From the NCBI RefSeq assembly GCF_902168435.1, contig NZ_LR656169.1, forward strand, positions 1 to 64,000: 64,000 nt of DNA, read 5' to 3'. Numbering within the stretch: the first letter of the stretch is position 1; the number at the start of each line of letters is the position of its first letter. Origin of the DNA: Bacillus marasmi (lineage in GTDB: Bacteria > Bacillota > Bacilli > Bacillales > Cytobacillaceae). Under the pieces are notes generated by a model that saw only the letters and a program-made list of their open reading frames with translations, ran no database searches and was not told the DNA's origin. The translations under genes and the position numbers were made by a program. Positions 34,040 to 43,418 of the stretch are shown one piece after another.

Positions 34040-35151
34040 TAAAAACTCTCCCTCATGTAATGGTAGTAGGCAGAACAGCTTCCTTCTTGGGATACCATGC
34101 AAGGTCCAACCGGATTCATTGGCCGACATGCTTTCGCAAATAACGGGCATTCATTAGGTGAAATAATGCCTCTAATTACTTCTCCACAACGACATTTTGT
34201 TTTTCTTGGGCTGCCAAGCTTAATTTCAAAACGTTTTTTGGCATTGAAGCGATCAAACTCAGGCTTTAAGTCCAAACCACTATTAGGAATGATACCAATT
34301 CCGCGCCATGATTCGTCACAAACTGTGAAATAAGTATCCATCCATTGTTTTGCGATTTGATTTCCTTCCTTAGACACGATTGAACGATGGTCATTTATGA
34401 TTTTTGGTTCATTTTTTAATGCAAGGTCAATCAATCTATATATTCCGCTAAGCAATTCGGCTGGTTCAAATCCTGAAATGACTCCTGACACGTCATATTC
34501 TTTCGCTAAATAATGATAAGAATCTTCCCCTAATACAATGGAAACATGCCCTGGGAGTAAGAATCCATCAAGATTGACTTCTCCTGCTTCCAATAATGAG
34601 CGAAGAATCGGTTCAACAAGCTTTGTTGTCATCCATAATGAAAAATTAGGGAGCTTCAGTTTATCAGCTTGTCCAACAAGTAGCGCTAAAATCGGGATGG
34701 TCGTTTCAAAACCAATTCCTAGAAAGATGACTTGTTTATCTGTATTTTCTTGAGCTATCGTGATTGCATCCATCGGAGAATATAAAACACGGACATCCTT
34801 TCCTTCTGTTTTGGATTGTAACAAGGTTTTGTTAGAACCCGGAACCCGTACCATATCTCCAAATGTACAAATAATCCGATTATCGCCTTCTGCAAGAGCA
34901 ATCATCGCATCAATCGAATGCTGGTCTGTTACACAGACGGGACAGCCAGGACCTGAAATAAGGTTCACATATCCTAGTAGCGACTGTTTTACCCCAGTTT
35001 TAGCTAAGGCCATCGTATGAGATCCACAAACTTCCATAAAAGCGGGTTTTCTGCCCATTGCTAAATGAAATTCTTCTGCTTTATCTTTTACAGCAGATAA
35101 TAAAGCTCTACAAATATCAGGATTAGAGGATTGTTTTAGAATCTCGAGCAT
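34039..35151 (-). CDS. hypD: Hydrogenase maturation protein HypD
   Basis: This 370-residue iron-sulfur scaffold works with HypC to assemble the Fe(CN)2CO unit. The conserved motifs are MEVCGSHTMA, SGPGCPVCVT and a C-terminal cluster (CRCGEVIRG, CPLFAKAC, GPCMVSQEG). It starts inside the end of hypC with GGAGG 9-10 bases upstream, and is coupled to hypE. Confidence 0.97.
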   Translation of the reverse strand: MLEILKQSSNPDICRALLSAVKDKAEEFHLAMGRKPAFMEVCGSHTMALAKTGVKQSLLGYVNLISGPGCPVCVTDQHSIDAMIALAEGDNRIICTFGDMVRVPGSNKTLLQSKTEGKDVRVLYSPMDAITIAQENTDKQVIFLGIGFETTIPILALLVGQADKLKLPNFSLWMTTKLVEPILRSLLEAGEVNLDGFLLPGHVSIVLGEDSYHYLAKEYDVSGVISGFEPAELLSGIYRLIDLALKNEPKIINDHRSIVSKEGNQIAKQWMDTYFTVCDESWRGIGIIPNSGLDLKPEFDRFNAKKRFEIKLGSPRKTKCRCGEVIRGIISPNECPLFAKACRPMNPVGPCMVSQEGSCSAYYHYMRESF

Positions 35152-35359
35152 GGGTTATTTTCCTCCACTCTTCTAAACTGACTTTGGCATATTCTTCATC
35201 GACAATCGACATCGCTTGACCTGCATGGACAATTACAAAATCACCGATTTCCACTTCTGGTACAAAAATTATTCCAACAGTTGTTTGTGAACCCATCACA
35301 TCAACGATAGCTGAGTATTCGTATTTTTCGATTACTTTAGCAGGCACACCTACACACAT
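35123..35359 (-). CDS. hypC: Hydrogenase maturation chaperone HypC
   Basis: A 78-residue beta-barrel chaperone beginning MCVGVPAKV; the N-terminal Cys (after Met removal) binds iron and contacts HypD and the large subunit. It overlaps hypF by 10 and hypD by 29 bases. Only one HypC-type gene is present, with no hybG-like second copy. Confidence 0.95.
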   Translation of the reverse strand: MCVGVPAKVIEKYEYSAIVDVMGSQTTVGIIFVPEVEIGDFVIVHAGQAMSIVDEEYAKVSLEEWRKITHARDSKTIL

Positions 35360-37644
35360 GTTCTCGCCCCCCTAATTGCTGCTGCTACTAATAGTTGTCC
35401 ATATGATAAACCACCATCATTACATGGAACCTTTTGATGGTTATATACTGAAAATCCGAGTTTGCTAAGTTCAACTGTAAGTCGCTCACGTAAGTAACGG
35501 TTGTGAAAGCTACCACCTGATAGAACAACCTGGTTATTACGTGAAGGATACTTTACTTTCATCATATGCATCACTTCAACCAGAGCTCTAACAATAGTTT
35601 CATGAAATCTACTACTAATATTTTCTAGCGATGCTTGATTTAGGACATCTTCGGCAATCTCTTTTAACATTTTGCTAAAATCAAAGATTAGTACTTGATT
35701 CGATTTAATAAGTTGATAGGAATAAGGATGAATGGATTCCTTATGTACTGCCTTTTCACTCAATTTTATTGCAGCTTCACCATCATACGTGGCTAGGTGA
35801 CAAATTCCGGACATTGCACTGACAGCATCAAATAGTCTTCCACATGTTCCAGCTAGGATTGTATTAATGTTTTTAGTCATCATCGTTTGAAGAACGGTCA
35901 ATTGGGTTTCCCTATCAGGGAATAATTGATTGGCAAACCAAAAGCCTTCTTCTCCTAGCAAACTCATTAACATAGCCGCTGCATTTCTCCACGGTTCTTT
36001 AATAGCCTTTTCGATTCCTGGTAATGGTGTATAAGTTAAATGAGCTTGCCGTTCAAATTTGCCATAATCACCATATAGTATTTCAAAACCCCAAATATGA
36101 CCATCAGAACCGTAACCGGTTCCATCGAGAATAATGCCATAAGCTTCACTATCTATTTCATTCTCACCCATACACGCAGCCATATGGGCGTGATGATGCT
36201 GAATTTCCATTAGCTCATCAAAATGATAGTCCTTTGCAATTTCTCTAGACATATAACTTGGATGGGCATCGATTACAGCAGTGGTTTTCGGTATATCAAT
36301 CCATTTTAATAAATGGTTTAATTCTTGTTTATAGTGATTGATTGTTTCGATATTTTCTAAATCACCTATATGGGGACCAACAAAGATTTGTTCATTCCTC
36401 CCAATGGAAAAGGTTGTTTTTTGTTGTCCACCAAAGGCAACAATACCGGTTACATCTCGATTTATGGGTAAGGGATCTGGAACGTACCCTCTTGATCGCC
36501 TCAAAAAGTCTTGATTTTCACTGTTCAATTGAACGACTGAATCATCAACAGGATGCAAGATAACTCGATTATGAATTAAATAATAATCGCAAATCCCCTT
36601 TAAATAATGGAAAACTTGATCTTCAGTGTAGATCATTGGCAAACCAGACGGATTGGCACTGGTCATAACGAGACACTTTGCTTTAGAATTTTCAAATAGC
36701 AAATGGTGCAGCGGCGTATACGGAAGCATTACACCTATGGTACTCATGCCAGGTGCTATGCTGTCTGCAAGTTCCTTCTTGTGATTTTTCTGAAGAACCA
36801 CTATCGGGCTTTCCGGGCTTTTAAGAATCTCTTCTTCTTGACTGCTAACAGCTGCAAACTTTTTAGCCTCATCAATTGATGCCGCCATCACAGCAAGAGG
36901 CCTTACTTTTCGATTTTTTCTAATTCGTAAGCTTTGAATGGCTTCCTCGTTTCTCGCATCACAGCATAAGTGATATCCACCAATCCCTTTAACCGCAATA
37001 ATTGCACCTTTTTCTAACAATCTAATAGTCTCTGAAATCGGATCATTGATTTCAAGCAACTCTCCTTTTGAATCGAATAACAACACATGTGGACCACATT
37101 TTGGACACGCAATTGGCTGCGCATGGTGGCGGCGATTTAATGGATCCCCATATTCTTTTTGACAGTCAGGACACATGGTAAAAGGACCCATTGTCGTATA
37201 AGGTCGGTCGTAAGGAAGTTCTTGAATAATCGTGTATCTGGGTCCGCATTGAGTGCAGTTAATAAACGGATAACGGTAACGAAAGTCATCTGGATTTCGC
37301 ATTTCTTCAATACAGTCGTCACATACAGCCGAGTCAATCGGAATCACCAGCATCGAGGTACCACTACGTTCACTTTTTATAATTGTAAAATCACAATGAT
37401 GTTCTATTTCAGCATCGTTTACAATAATAGAATCAATCTTCGACAATCTTGGTGCTTTATTTTTAAGGTCTTCTAAAAATGAACAAAGCTGTTCACTTTC
37501 TCCTTCTAGATGAATCTTAACTCCATCCATATTGTTTTGAACGGTGCCTTTCATTTCATACTTATCTGCAAGAGCGAATACAAACGGACGAAATCCTACC
37601 CCCTGAACTCTTCCTCTAACTGATATTTTCTTTGCTGAAATCAT
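35350..37644 (-). CDS. hypF: Carbamoyltransferase HypF
   Basis: A 764-residue enzyme that makes the carbamoyl group transferred to HypE. Domains in order: acylphosphatase-like (GRVQGVGFRPF near 10-20), two zinc fingers (CDDC, CTQC, CPDC, CPKC at about 105-185), YrdC-like (about 195-390) and Kae1-like with HHHAHMA. The start at 37644 is taken from AAGGTG and the MISAKKISVRG alignment; it lies 29 bases inside the hypB end. Confidence 0.95.
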   Translation of the reverse strand: MISAKKISVRGRVQGVGFRPFVFALADKYEMKGTVQNNMDGVKIHLEGESEQLCSFLEDLKNKAPRLSKIDSIIVNDAEIEHHCDFTIIKSERSGTSMLVIPIDSAVCDDCIEEMRNPDDFRYRYPFINCTQCGPRYTIIQELPYDRPYTTMGPFTMCPDCQKEYGDPLNRRHHAQPIACPKCGPHVLLFDSKGELLEINDPISETIRLLEKGAIIAVKGIGGYHLCCDARNEEAIQSLRIRKNRKVRPLAVMAASIDEAKKFAAVSSQEEEILKSPESPIVVLQKNHKKELADSIAPGMSTIGVMLPYTPLHHLLFENSKAKCLVMTSANPSGLPMIYTEDQVFHYLKGICDYYLIHNRVILHPVDDSVVQLNSENQDFLRRSRGYVPDPLPINRDVTGIVAFGGQQKTTFSIGRNEQIFVGPHIGDLENIETINHYKQELNHLLKWIDIPKTTAVIDAHPSYMSREIAKDYHFDELMEIQHHHAHMAACMGENEIDSEAYGIILDGTGYGSDGHIWGFEILYGDYGKFERQAHLTYTPLPGIEKAIKEPWRNAAAMLMSLLGEEGFWFANQLFPDRETQLTVLQTMMTKNINTILAGTCGRLFDAVSAMSGICHLATYDGEAAIKLSEKAVHKESIHPYSYQLIKSNQVLIFDFSKMLKEIAEDVLNQASLENISSRFHETIVRALVEVMHMMKVKYPSRNNQVVLSGGSFHNRYLRERLTVELSKLGFSVYNHQKVPCNDGGLSYGQLLVAAAIRGARTCV

Positions 37645-38287
37645 AACCCATTGCACCTTCAATCCAAGAAAGCCAATTTTCCAATCCTTCTTTCGTTGTT
37701 GCTGATATCGGGATTAATTTTGATTCAGGATTTATCGCTTGTAAATCTACTTTGGCTTGCTCGACATCGAAGTTCAAATATGGCAACAGGTCAATCTTAT
37801 TAACGAGTACTAACTCTGTGCGCATAAACATTTGCGGATATTTCGGAATTTTATCATTTCCTTCAGGCACACTTAACACGGCGATTTTTTTGTGCTGTCC
37901 TAAATCGTAGCCTGATGGACATACTAAATTTCCTACGTTCTCGATAAACAACAAATCTATCTCATCCAAATCCAATTCTGCTAAGGCTGCGGCAATCATT
38001 CTTGCATCGAGGTGACAACCCCCATGTGTGTTAATTTGAACAGCCTTAGCCCCCATCGCCCGAATGCGATCTGCGTCTCGCTCTGTAGCCAAGTCTCCTT
38101 CTATAACTGCAATTCGATAACGATCGGATAAAGCTCGTACTGTTTCTTCAAGCAACGTTGTTTTGCCTGCCCCTGGGGAACTCATCATATTAATGACAAA
38201 AGTATTAGTTTCAGAGAATAGTTCCCTATTAAATTCTGCTGCTTTGTTGTTATTAGTTAATACATCTGTCCTTAACGTTACCTTCAT
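37616..38287 (-). CDS. hypB: Hydrogenase nickel-incorporation GTPase HypB
   Basis: A 223-residue GTPase that with HypA inserts nickel into the large subunit. Walker A is SSPGAGKTTLL near 37-47, the nickel/zinc switch motif is GGCHLDARM, and NKIDLLPYL gives guanine specificity. It lacks the N-terminal His-rich or CxxCGC nickel-storage extension found in some HypB proteins. Confidence 0.95.
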   Translation of the reverse strand: MKVTLRTDVLTNNNKAAEFNRELFSETNTFVINMMSSPGAGKTTLLEETVRALSDRYRIAVIEGDLATERDADRIRAMGAKAVQINTHGGCHLDARMIAAALAELDLDEIDLLFIENVGNLVCPSGYDLGQHKKIAVLSVPEGNDKIPKYPQMFMRTELVLVNKIDLLPYLNFDVEQAKVDLQAINPESKLIPISATTKEGLENWLSWIEGAMGYDFSKENIS

Positions 38288-38292
38288 ATTCG

Positions 38293-38643
38293 TTATCTCC
38301 CCTCGTATGATAAGACTTGAAACGCTTCACCTGATGTTACTTTTCCAGACGGCATCTGACATTTTGGGCATAGAGCAATACGTTGGTCCGGCTGATAAAC
38401 ACTACCACAAAGCACACATTCGGCTCTTGCTGCTTCAATATGAATCTCTAGTATTGCGGATGAATCAATAAAGTGTGGATTTTGTTCTTTAAAAATCTCA
38501 AAGGCCATTCTCAAGGCATCTGGTAACACATTACTAATCTCACCAACAACCAACTCAACCTTTTGTAGTATTTTAACTCCCTTTGAATCGGCATCGTCTT
38601 GAATAATGTTCAATATATCTCCCATCAATGACATTTCATGCAT
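38293..38643 (-). CDS. hypA: Hydrogenase nickel metallochaperone HypA
   Basis: A 116-residue protein with the nickel-binding MHEMSLM N-terminus (His2) and a zinc site made of CVLC and CPKC. It hands nickel to the hydrogenase large subunit with HypB, whose gene starts 5 bp downstream. Confidence 0.95.
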   Translation of the reverse strand: MHEMSLMGDILNIIQDDADSKGVKILQKVELVVGEISNVLPDALRMAFEIFKEQNPHFIDSSAILEIHIEAARAECVLCGSVYQPDQRIALCPKCQMPSGKVTSGEAFQVLSYEGR

Positions 38644-38679
38644 GGAATCATCCCTTATTTAGGTTGTAGATTATAACTG

Positions 38680-39090
38680 CTAAAGCCCAACATAATAGCC
38701 GTCACTTTTTTCGATTAACGGCAGCTCCGTTATATCTAAATTTCCAATATTCGTTTGAAAATTATAATCTTTCTCGCAATTCAAACATTTACAAGTTAAT
38801 AATAGGTTTGATAGATTAAGAAGATTGGAACACGAAGGGCAAATACCGCTCATTGCCCTCATGTTCCCATTCATTTGAATAATATAAATAGGTTTTCCAT
38901 GGATAAAATATTCATTTACCTTGGTAAACTCTGTATCCTTTTGACAAACGAACACCCAGCGAATCCCAAGCATAGAGTCGGCGGTCTTTTCTAGCTTCTC
39001 AAGTTCCTCGTCAACAAAAGGTTCATAGACCGTTCTTATAGTGCTAAATAACCCCTTCCTCATTTCTTTAAGAAAATCCTGTCTGTTCAC
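38680..39090 (-). CDS. Rieske-like protein with four-cysteine site in hydrogenase operon
   Basis: A 136-residue protein of unknown role. The C-terminal half reads GICPSCSNLLNL, then LLLTCKCLNCEKDYNFQT. This follows the Rieske layout (C-x-H, about 15 residues, C-x-x-H before an aromatic strand) but has Cys where His ligands would be, so it may hold a rubredoxin-like Fe or a Zn. The start is GTG at 39090, in an ATGTGA overlap with hyaD, with GGAGAG upstream. Its place between the protease gene and hypA suggests electron transfer to the cluster-carrying subunit or a maturation role. Confidence 0.7.
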   Translation of the reverse strand: MNRQDFLKEMRKGLFSTIRTVYEPFVDEELEKLEKTADSMLGIRWVFVCQKDTEFTKVNEYFIHGKPIYIIQMNGNMRAMSGICPSCSNLLNLSNLLLTCKCLNCEKDYNFQTNIGNLDITELPLIEKSDGYYVGL

Positions 39091-39575
39091 ATTGCTTCTC
39101 TCCAAACTTGTATTTGGTGTTGAACAGCTTTAGCAAGATCAGTTAATTTTGCTTGATTTACAGGGGATAATTGGACACCGAGATCTAAACAAGATGGTTG
39201 CATTCCCACCATGGTGATATTCTTTGGATATCTTTCCCTCAGCTTTGCTGCAAACAATACTTCTTGAAAACCTAATTGGTGAATTGACATTTTAATACCG
39301 AAATAAGCTGGAATCTCCTCACCTTTTAATACAATAATCTCACCGCCTGATTTACCGGCATTTATCGCATCGATGACCAGTAAATAATCAGTATCCTCGA
39401 CCGGACCTAACAGCTTCATCCCATCTGTCGAACCCTCGATTATTTCGATTGACTGATCATCTTTATACAGTTCTTCTAATAAGGGTAGTATGTGAACGCC
39501 AACCCCTTCATCAGAAAAAATACTATTGCCAATTCCTAATATCGTGATTTTATTTTCTGAGCTGCTATTTCTCAT
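39087..39575 (-). CDS. hyaD: Hydrogenase maturation endopeptidase
   Basis: A 162-residue HyaD/HybD-type protease that removes the C-terminal tail of the large subunit once nickel is in place. GIGNSIFSDEGVGVH carries the conserved Glu/Asp metal ligands, with VIDAINAG and SIHQLGFQEVL downstream. The start at 39575 has GGAGG at good spacing and overlaps hyaC by 11 bases. Confidence 0.93.
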   Translation of the reverse strand: MRNSSSENKITILGIGNSIFSDEGVGVHILPLLEELYKDDQSIEIIEGSTDGMKLLGPVEDTDYLLVIDAINAGKSGGEIIVLKGEEIPAYFGIKMSIHQLGFQEVLFAAKLRERYPKNITMVGMQPSCLDLGVQLSPVNQAKLTDLAKAVQHQIQVWREAM

Positions 39576-40359
39576 CTTTTCCTCCAATCGCCTTTTTAGG
39601 CTCCACTTTATAGCCTGTACCAATTGAAGATAGTGTTCCATTTCTTTCAAGATAATCGTCACGCCAAGCTAAGTATATATGAATCACTGAAAATACCATA
39701 AACGCCCAAGCGATTAAATGGTGCCAAGAGCGAATCGAATAGCTGTCTCCAAAAATACTCGGTACCCATGCAAACAAGTTTGCGAAAAATGAGCCATGCT
39801 GCGGTTCAAAGTAAAGATAAAAACCAGTTAAAATGATCCCGATTGAGCCAATTCCGATAAACACAATATAGCTCATAATCGCCAATGGATTATGACCAAC
39901 ATAATGCGGTTTTTTATGTTTCATAAATAGGTAGAATTTTATAGTTTCAAACATTTCCTTCCAATAAATGAGTCGGAAAATATTTTGTGATGAATATTTA
40001 TTACCTGCAAAAATCCAGTAAAAGCGATAGATTGAGTTAATCGTAAATACGAATGCAGCGAAGAAATGAATATATCGCATCCACCCCATTAAATTGGAAT
40101 AATATGCTTCCTCAGGAATGGTAGCAGCAGCAAACGGTTTACCTATATAAATACCCGTCACCATTAAAAAAAGAATCGCGATGGCATTCACCCAATGCCA
40201 AATCCGAACCGGTAGCTCCCAAACATAGACTTTAACAACATCATTGCCAATCGGTTTAATAATTGGCGGACGATTTCGTCTGAAACTGGTTTCGCTGTTT
40301 TCACCGGGTAGAAGCGGTATCGATCCCTTTTTTCGGTTGATAATTTTTGGATTAGGCAT
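39565..40359 (-). CDS. hyaC: Hydrogenase b-type cytochrome subunit
   Basis: A 264-residue membrane subunit carrying haem b and passing electrons from the hydrogenase to the quinone pool. It has four hydrophobic segments (HWVNAIAILFLMVTGIYIG, IHFFAAFVFTINSIYRF, IMSYIVFIGIGSIGIILTGFY, LIAWAFMVFSVIHIYLAW) with His residues in the expected places (RIWHW, YIHFF, WHHLIAW, VIHIY). The 45-residue basic cytoplasmic front (PKIINRKKG) is longer than in E. coli HyaC. Confidence 0.93.
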   Translation of the reverse strand: MPNPKIINRKKGSIPLLPGENSETSFRRNRPPIIKPIGNDVVKVYVWELPVRIWHWVNAIAILFLMVTGIYIGKPFAAATIPEEAYYSNLMGWMRYIHFFAAFVFTINSIYRFYWIFAGNKYSSQNIFRLIYWKEMFETIKFYLFMKHKKPHYVGHNPLAIMSYIVFIGIGSIGIILTGFYLYFEPQHGSFFANLFAWVPSIFGDSYSIRSWHHLIAWAFMVFSVIHIYLAWRDDYLERNGTLSSIGTGYKVEPKKAIGGKDEK

Positions 40360-40371
40360 AACGCACTCCTC

Positions 40372-42093
40372 CTATCCGATTCGAATTTCCGTGGATTGTT
40401 GATTTTCCAAATCGGTCAAATGAACAGCACATGCTAAACAAGGATCAAAGGAGTGAATAATTCTTAAAATTTCTAGTGGTTTTTCCTTGTCTAATAATGG
40501 AGTACCTTTAAGAGCTGCTTCATATGCACCAATTTTCCCTTTATTATCCTTTGGTGAAGCATTCCAGGTAGTTGGTACAACTGCTTGGTAATTCTTCGTT
40601 TTACCATCTTCAATTTGAATCCAGTGTCCTAGTGCTCCACGAGGTGCTTCCATCCAGCCCACACCTTGTGCTTTTTCAGGCCAGCTTTCTGGTTCCCATT
40701 TTGAACGGTCAAAAGTAACTTGATTACCATTTTTCACATTCTTAAATAATTCATCCATATCGTTTCTCATCCAATCAGCAATGAGAACAGCTTCGAGACC
40801 TCGGGCAACCGTGCGGCCAAGTGCTGATTGCAGTGCAGTGATTGGCAATCCAAGTTTGGCAAGCGTACTATCAACGATATTTACAATCTCTTCTTTGCCA
40901 GAGGCATATCCAACCATCATCCGAGCAAGCGGACCAGTTTCCATTGGATTTCCCTTCCAACGAGGTGCTTTTAACCAGCTATATTTTTCATCCGTATTTA
41001 ACTCTTTAAACGGAGCTTTTGGACCAGTATATTTAAGTGTTGTTTCTCCATCCCATGGATGTTTACCTACTCCGCCTTCCTTGCCATCATAGGTGTACCA
41101 AGAGTGATCGATAAACTCTTGAACATGTTCTGGATTTTTGAGATCAACTTCCAACACTTCATTCACATTTCCATTTAATATAATTCCACGTGGCATTCGG
41201 TACAACTTAGGATCGTTTATACTACCCGTTGAGAAGTCTCCATAGCATAAATAGTTATTCAAACCACCACCGTGTGTCCAGTCCTTGTAGAAGGAACCTA
41301 TTGCGAGTAGGTCTGGAATATATACTTGATTAACAAACTCTTTTGCTTCATCAATTAACTGAGAAACCCGCATTAGTCTTTCGGCATGGATTCCGTTATC
41401 GCTATTAATATCAAGCGGTGTTGCCATACCACCAACAACATAGTGAGGATGTGGATTTTTTCCACCAAAAATTGTATGAATTTGAACAATTTCCTTTTGC
41501 CATTCTAATGCCTCGAGATAGTGTGCTACTGCAAGTAAATTTACTTCCGGTGGCAATTTATAAGCCTCATGTCCCCAATATCCTTTTGCAAATATACCTA
41601 ATTGACCACTTTCCACAATCTTTTTTACCTTATTTTGAACATCTTTAAAATATCCAGGAGATGATTTCGGCCAAGTTGATATCGACTGTGCCAATTTTGA
41701 AGTTTCATCTGGATTTGCATTTAGTGCACTTACCACATCAACCCAGTCTAAAGCATGAAGATGATAAAAATGGACAACATGGTCATGTAAGAATAACGTT
41801 TCATTCATTATTTCACGGATTAAATGTGCATTACGTGGAATTTCTATTTTCAAGGCATCTTCAACTGACCGAATCGATGCCAAGGCATGTACCGTCGTAC
41901 ATACACCACAAATACGTTGCACAAAAGCCCATACATCTCGTGGATCCCGGTCCCGAACAATGAGCTCTAATCCACGAACAGCAGTCCCCGAACTATAAGC
42001 ATTTTTTATTACCCCAGCATCATCAATATCCGCTTCAATCCGTAAATGTCCCTCAATTCTGGTGATCGGATCAACAACTATTCGCTCGCTCAT
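40372..42093 (-). CDS. hyaB: [NiFe]-hydrogenase large subunit
   Basis: A 573-residue catalytic subunit. The NiFe site ligands are in RICGVCT (Cys62, Cys65) and DPCLACAVH (Cys552, Cys555). The 15 residues after His558 form the peptide removed by the endopeptidase. It is exported bound to the small subunit. The ATG overlaps the hyaA stop by four bases. Confidence 0.97.
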   Translation of the reverse strand: MSERIVVDPITRIEGHLRIEADIDDAGVIKNAYSSGTAVRGLELIVRDRDPRDVWAFVQRICGVCTTVHALASIRSVEDALKIEIPRNAHLIREIMNETLFLHDHVVHFYHLHALDWVDVVSALNANPDETSKLAQSISTWPKSSPGYFKDVQNKVKKIVESGQLGIFAKGYWGHEAYKLPPEVNLLAVAHYLEALEWQKEIVQIHTIFGGKNPHPHYVVGGMATPLDINSDNGIHAERLMRVSQLIDEAKEFVNQVYIPDLLAIGSFYKDWTHGGGLNNYLCYGDFSTGSINDPKLYRMPRGIILNGNVNEVLEVDLKNPEHVQEFIDHSWYTYDGKEGGVGKHPWDGETTLKYTGPKAPFKELNTDEKYSWLKAPRWKGNPMETGPLARMMVGYASGKEEIVNIVDSTLAKLGLPITALQSALGRTVARGLEAVLIADWMRNDMDELFKNVKNGNQVTFDRSKWEPESWPEKAQGVGWMEAPRGALGHWIQIEDGKTKNYQAVVPTTWNASPKDNKGKIGAYEAALKGTPLLDKEKPLEILRIIHSFDPCLACAVHLTDLENQQSTEIRIG

Positions 42094-43163
42094 TCATCTT
42101 CCCCCCGCTTTTCATCATGTTTCTTTTTCATCACAGTAAGACCTGCATGGGCAAGAACTCCGGCTGTGGTAAGCCCGACTGCCGTTGCACCTATTTGATC
42201 TGGGTTAATGGTTGTTTGAGTTCCTGGAATTTTTGCACGGCGAACAAAGAATGGGCCATTATCCCAAAAACCTTCCTCCGAACAACCAATACATGGATTT
42301 CCGGATTGAATTGGATAACTCACACCACCATTCCAACGCATTTCTGCACATGAATTATATGTAGTAGGTCCTTTACACCCCACTTTATAAAGACAATATC
42401 CTTGCTTTGCACCTTCGTCATCGAAGGACTCGACAAACAACCCAGCATCAAAGTATGCTCGGCGGTTACACTTATCATGAATTCTATGTCTGTAAAATGC
42501 TTTCGGACGACCTAAATGATCGGTTTCCGGAAGCGAACCAAAAGTAATAAAATGAGCAATTACTCCTGTCATAACCTCAGCAATAGGAGGACAACCAGGA
42601 ACTAATATAACTGGTTTACCTGATACGAATGCGGTAATTGGTTTTGCGCCAGTAGGATTCGGCTTTGCAGCAGCTATACCTCCCCAAGACGCACAACTTC
42701 CATATGAAATAATGGCTGCAGCTCCTCCTGCAACCTTCTTAAAGGTCTCCTTGGCAGCGTGTCCAGCAACACTCAAATATGCATCATCATCTGGGATGCT
42801 ACCTTCACAGGCCAAGATATATTTACCATCATAATCTTTTAACACTTGTTCCATTGCCGCATCTACTTGATGACCAGAAGCTGCGGATAAAACCTCAGAA
42901 TATTCAAGTGAAATCATATTAAATAAAACGCTTTCAACCTTTGGATGGGCACTTCTGATAAATGATTCTGAACAACCTGTACAATCTTGAAATTGCAACC
43001 AAATGACAGGAACACGAGATTTTGTCTCCATTGCCTGGACGACCTTATCAGATTGGGAAAAATCCAATCCAATCGCAGCTGATATTGCAGTACACATTTT
43101 CAAAAAGTCACGTCTGGAATAACCTTGTTCTAAAGCTGATTCATAAATCGTCTTCTTTTTCAT
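42090..43163 (-). CDS. hyaA: [NiFe]-hydrogenase small subunit (Tat-exported)
   Basis: A 357-residue iron-sulfur subunit. The Tat motif SRRDFLK is at 16-22 and a C-terminal membrane anchor is at about 320-342 (GATAVGLTTAGVLAHAGLTV). Cluster ligands include Cys61 and Cys64 (DCTGCSES), HRIHDKC, YCLYKVGC and NPCIGC. The proximal motif lacks the extra cysteine of O2-tolerant enzymes (which read CTCC). It is the first gene of an operon of 11 genes. GAGGGGGG precedes the ATG. Confidence 0.97.
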   Translation of the reverse strand: MKKKTIYESALEQGYSRRDFLKMCTAISAAIGLDFSQSDKVVQAMETKSRVPVIWLQFQDCTGCSESFIRSAHPKVESVLFNMISLEYSEVLSAASGHQVDAAMEQVLKDYDGKYILACEGSIPDDDAYLSVAGHAAKETFKKVAGGAAAIISYGSCASWGGIAAAKPNPTGAKPITAFVSGKPVILVPGCPPIAEVMTGVIAHFITFGSLPETDHLGRPKAFYRHRIHDKCNRRAYFDAGLFVESFDDEGAKQGYCLYKVGCKGPTTYNSCAEMRWNGGVSYPIQSGNPCIGCSEEGFWDNGPFFVRRAKIPGTQTTINPDQIGATAVGLTTAGVLAHAGLTVMKKKHDEKRGEDE

Positions 43164-43219
43164 CTTCGTTCCCCCCTCTTTAAATTATTGAAAAAAACAA
43201 TGATTTCAGAAAAATTATA
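43164..43219 (-). promoter_or_regulatory. Possible hydrogenase operon promoter
   Basis: TATAAT at 43219-43214 lies 51 bp before hyaA, but the region 17-18 bp upstream gives only a weak -35 (TGGATA). That suggests dependence on an activator; an imperfect dyad TGTGTCAATAATGTAACA lies upstream at about -56 to -39. No named operator can be assigned. Confidence 0.35.
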
Positions 43220-43368
43220 TCGTACAAATGAAAAAAATATCCAAATGTTACATTATTGACACAAATTGTCCTTAACTATATTAACACTATGTTTTTCAGG
43301 GTAAATCAGAATATGAATTCGTTCCCTGCATAAAACTACAACCATTTCACAGCAAATAATATAGAAAC

Positions 43369-43396
43369 AAAAAAAGCTGTCGAATTGATCGACAGC
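43369..43396 (-). terminator. Terminator after tatC
   Basis: GCTGTCGA and TTCGACAGC form the stem, then seven T on the minus strand, 22 bp after the tatC stop. It separates tatC from the hydrogenase operon. Confidence 0.9.
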
Positions 43397-43418
43397 CCTT
43401 CATTATTACATTAATATA

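Noticed and set aside
40781-41963. Plus-strand open frames within hyaB
   Set aside because: They are shadows of a fully conserved large-subunit gene on the minus strand and have no start signals.
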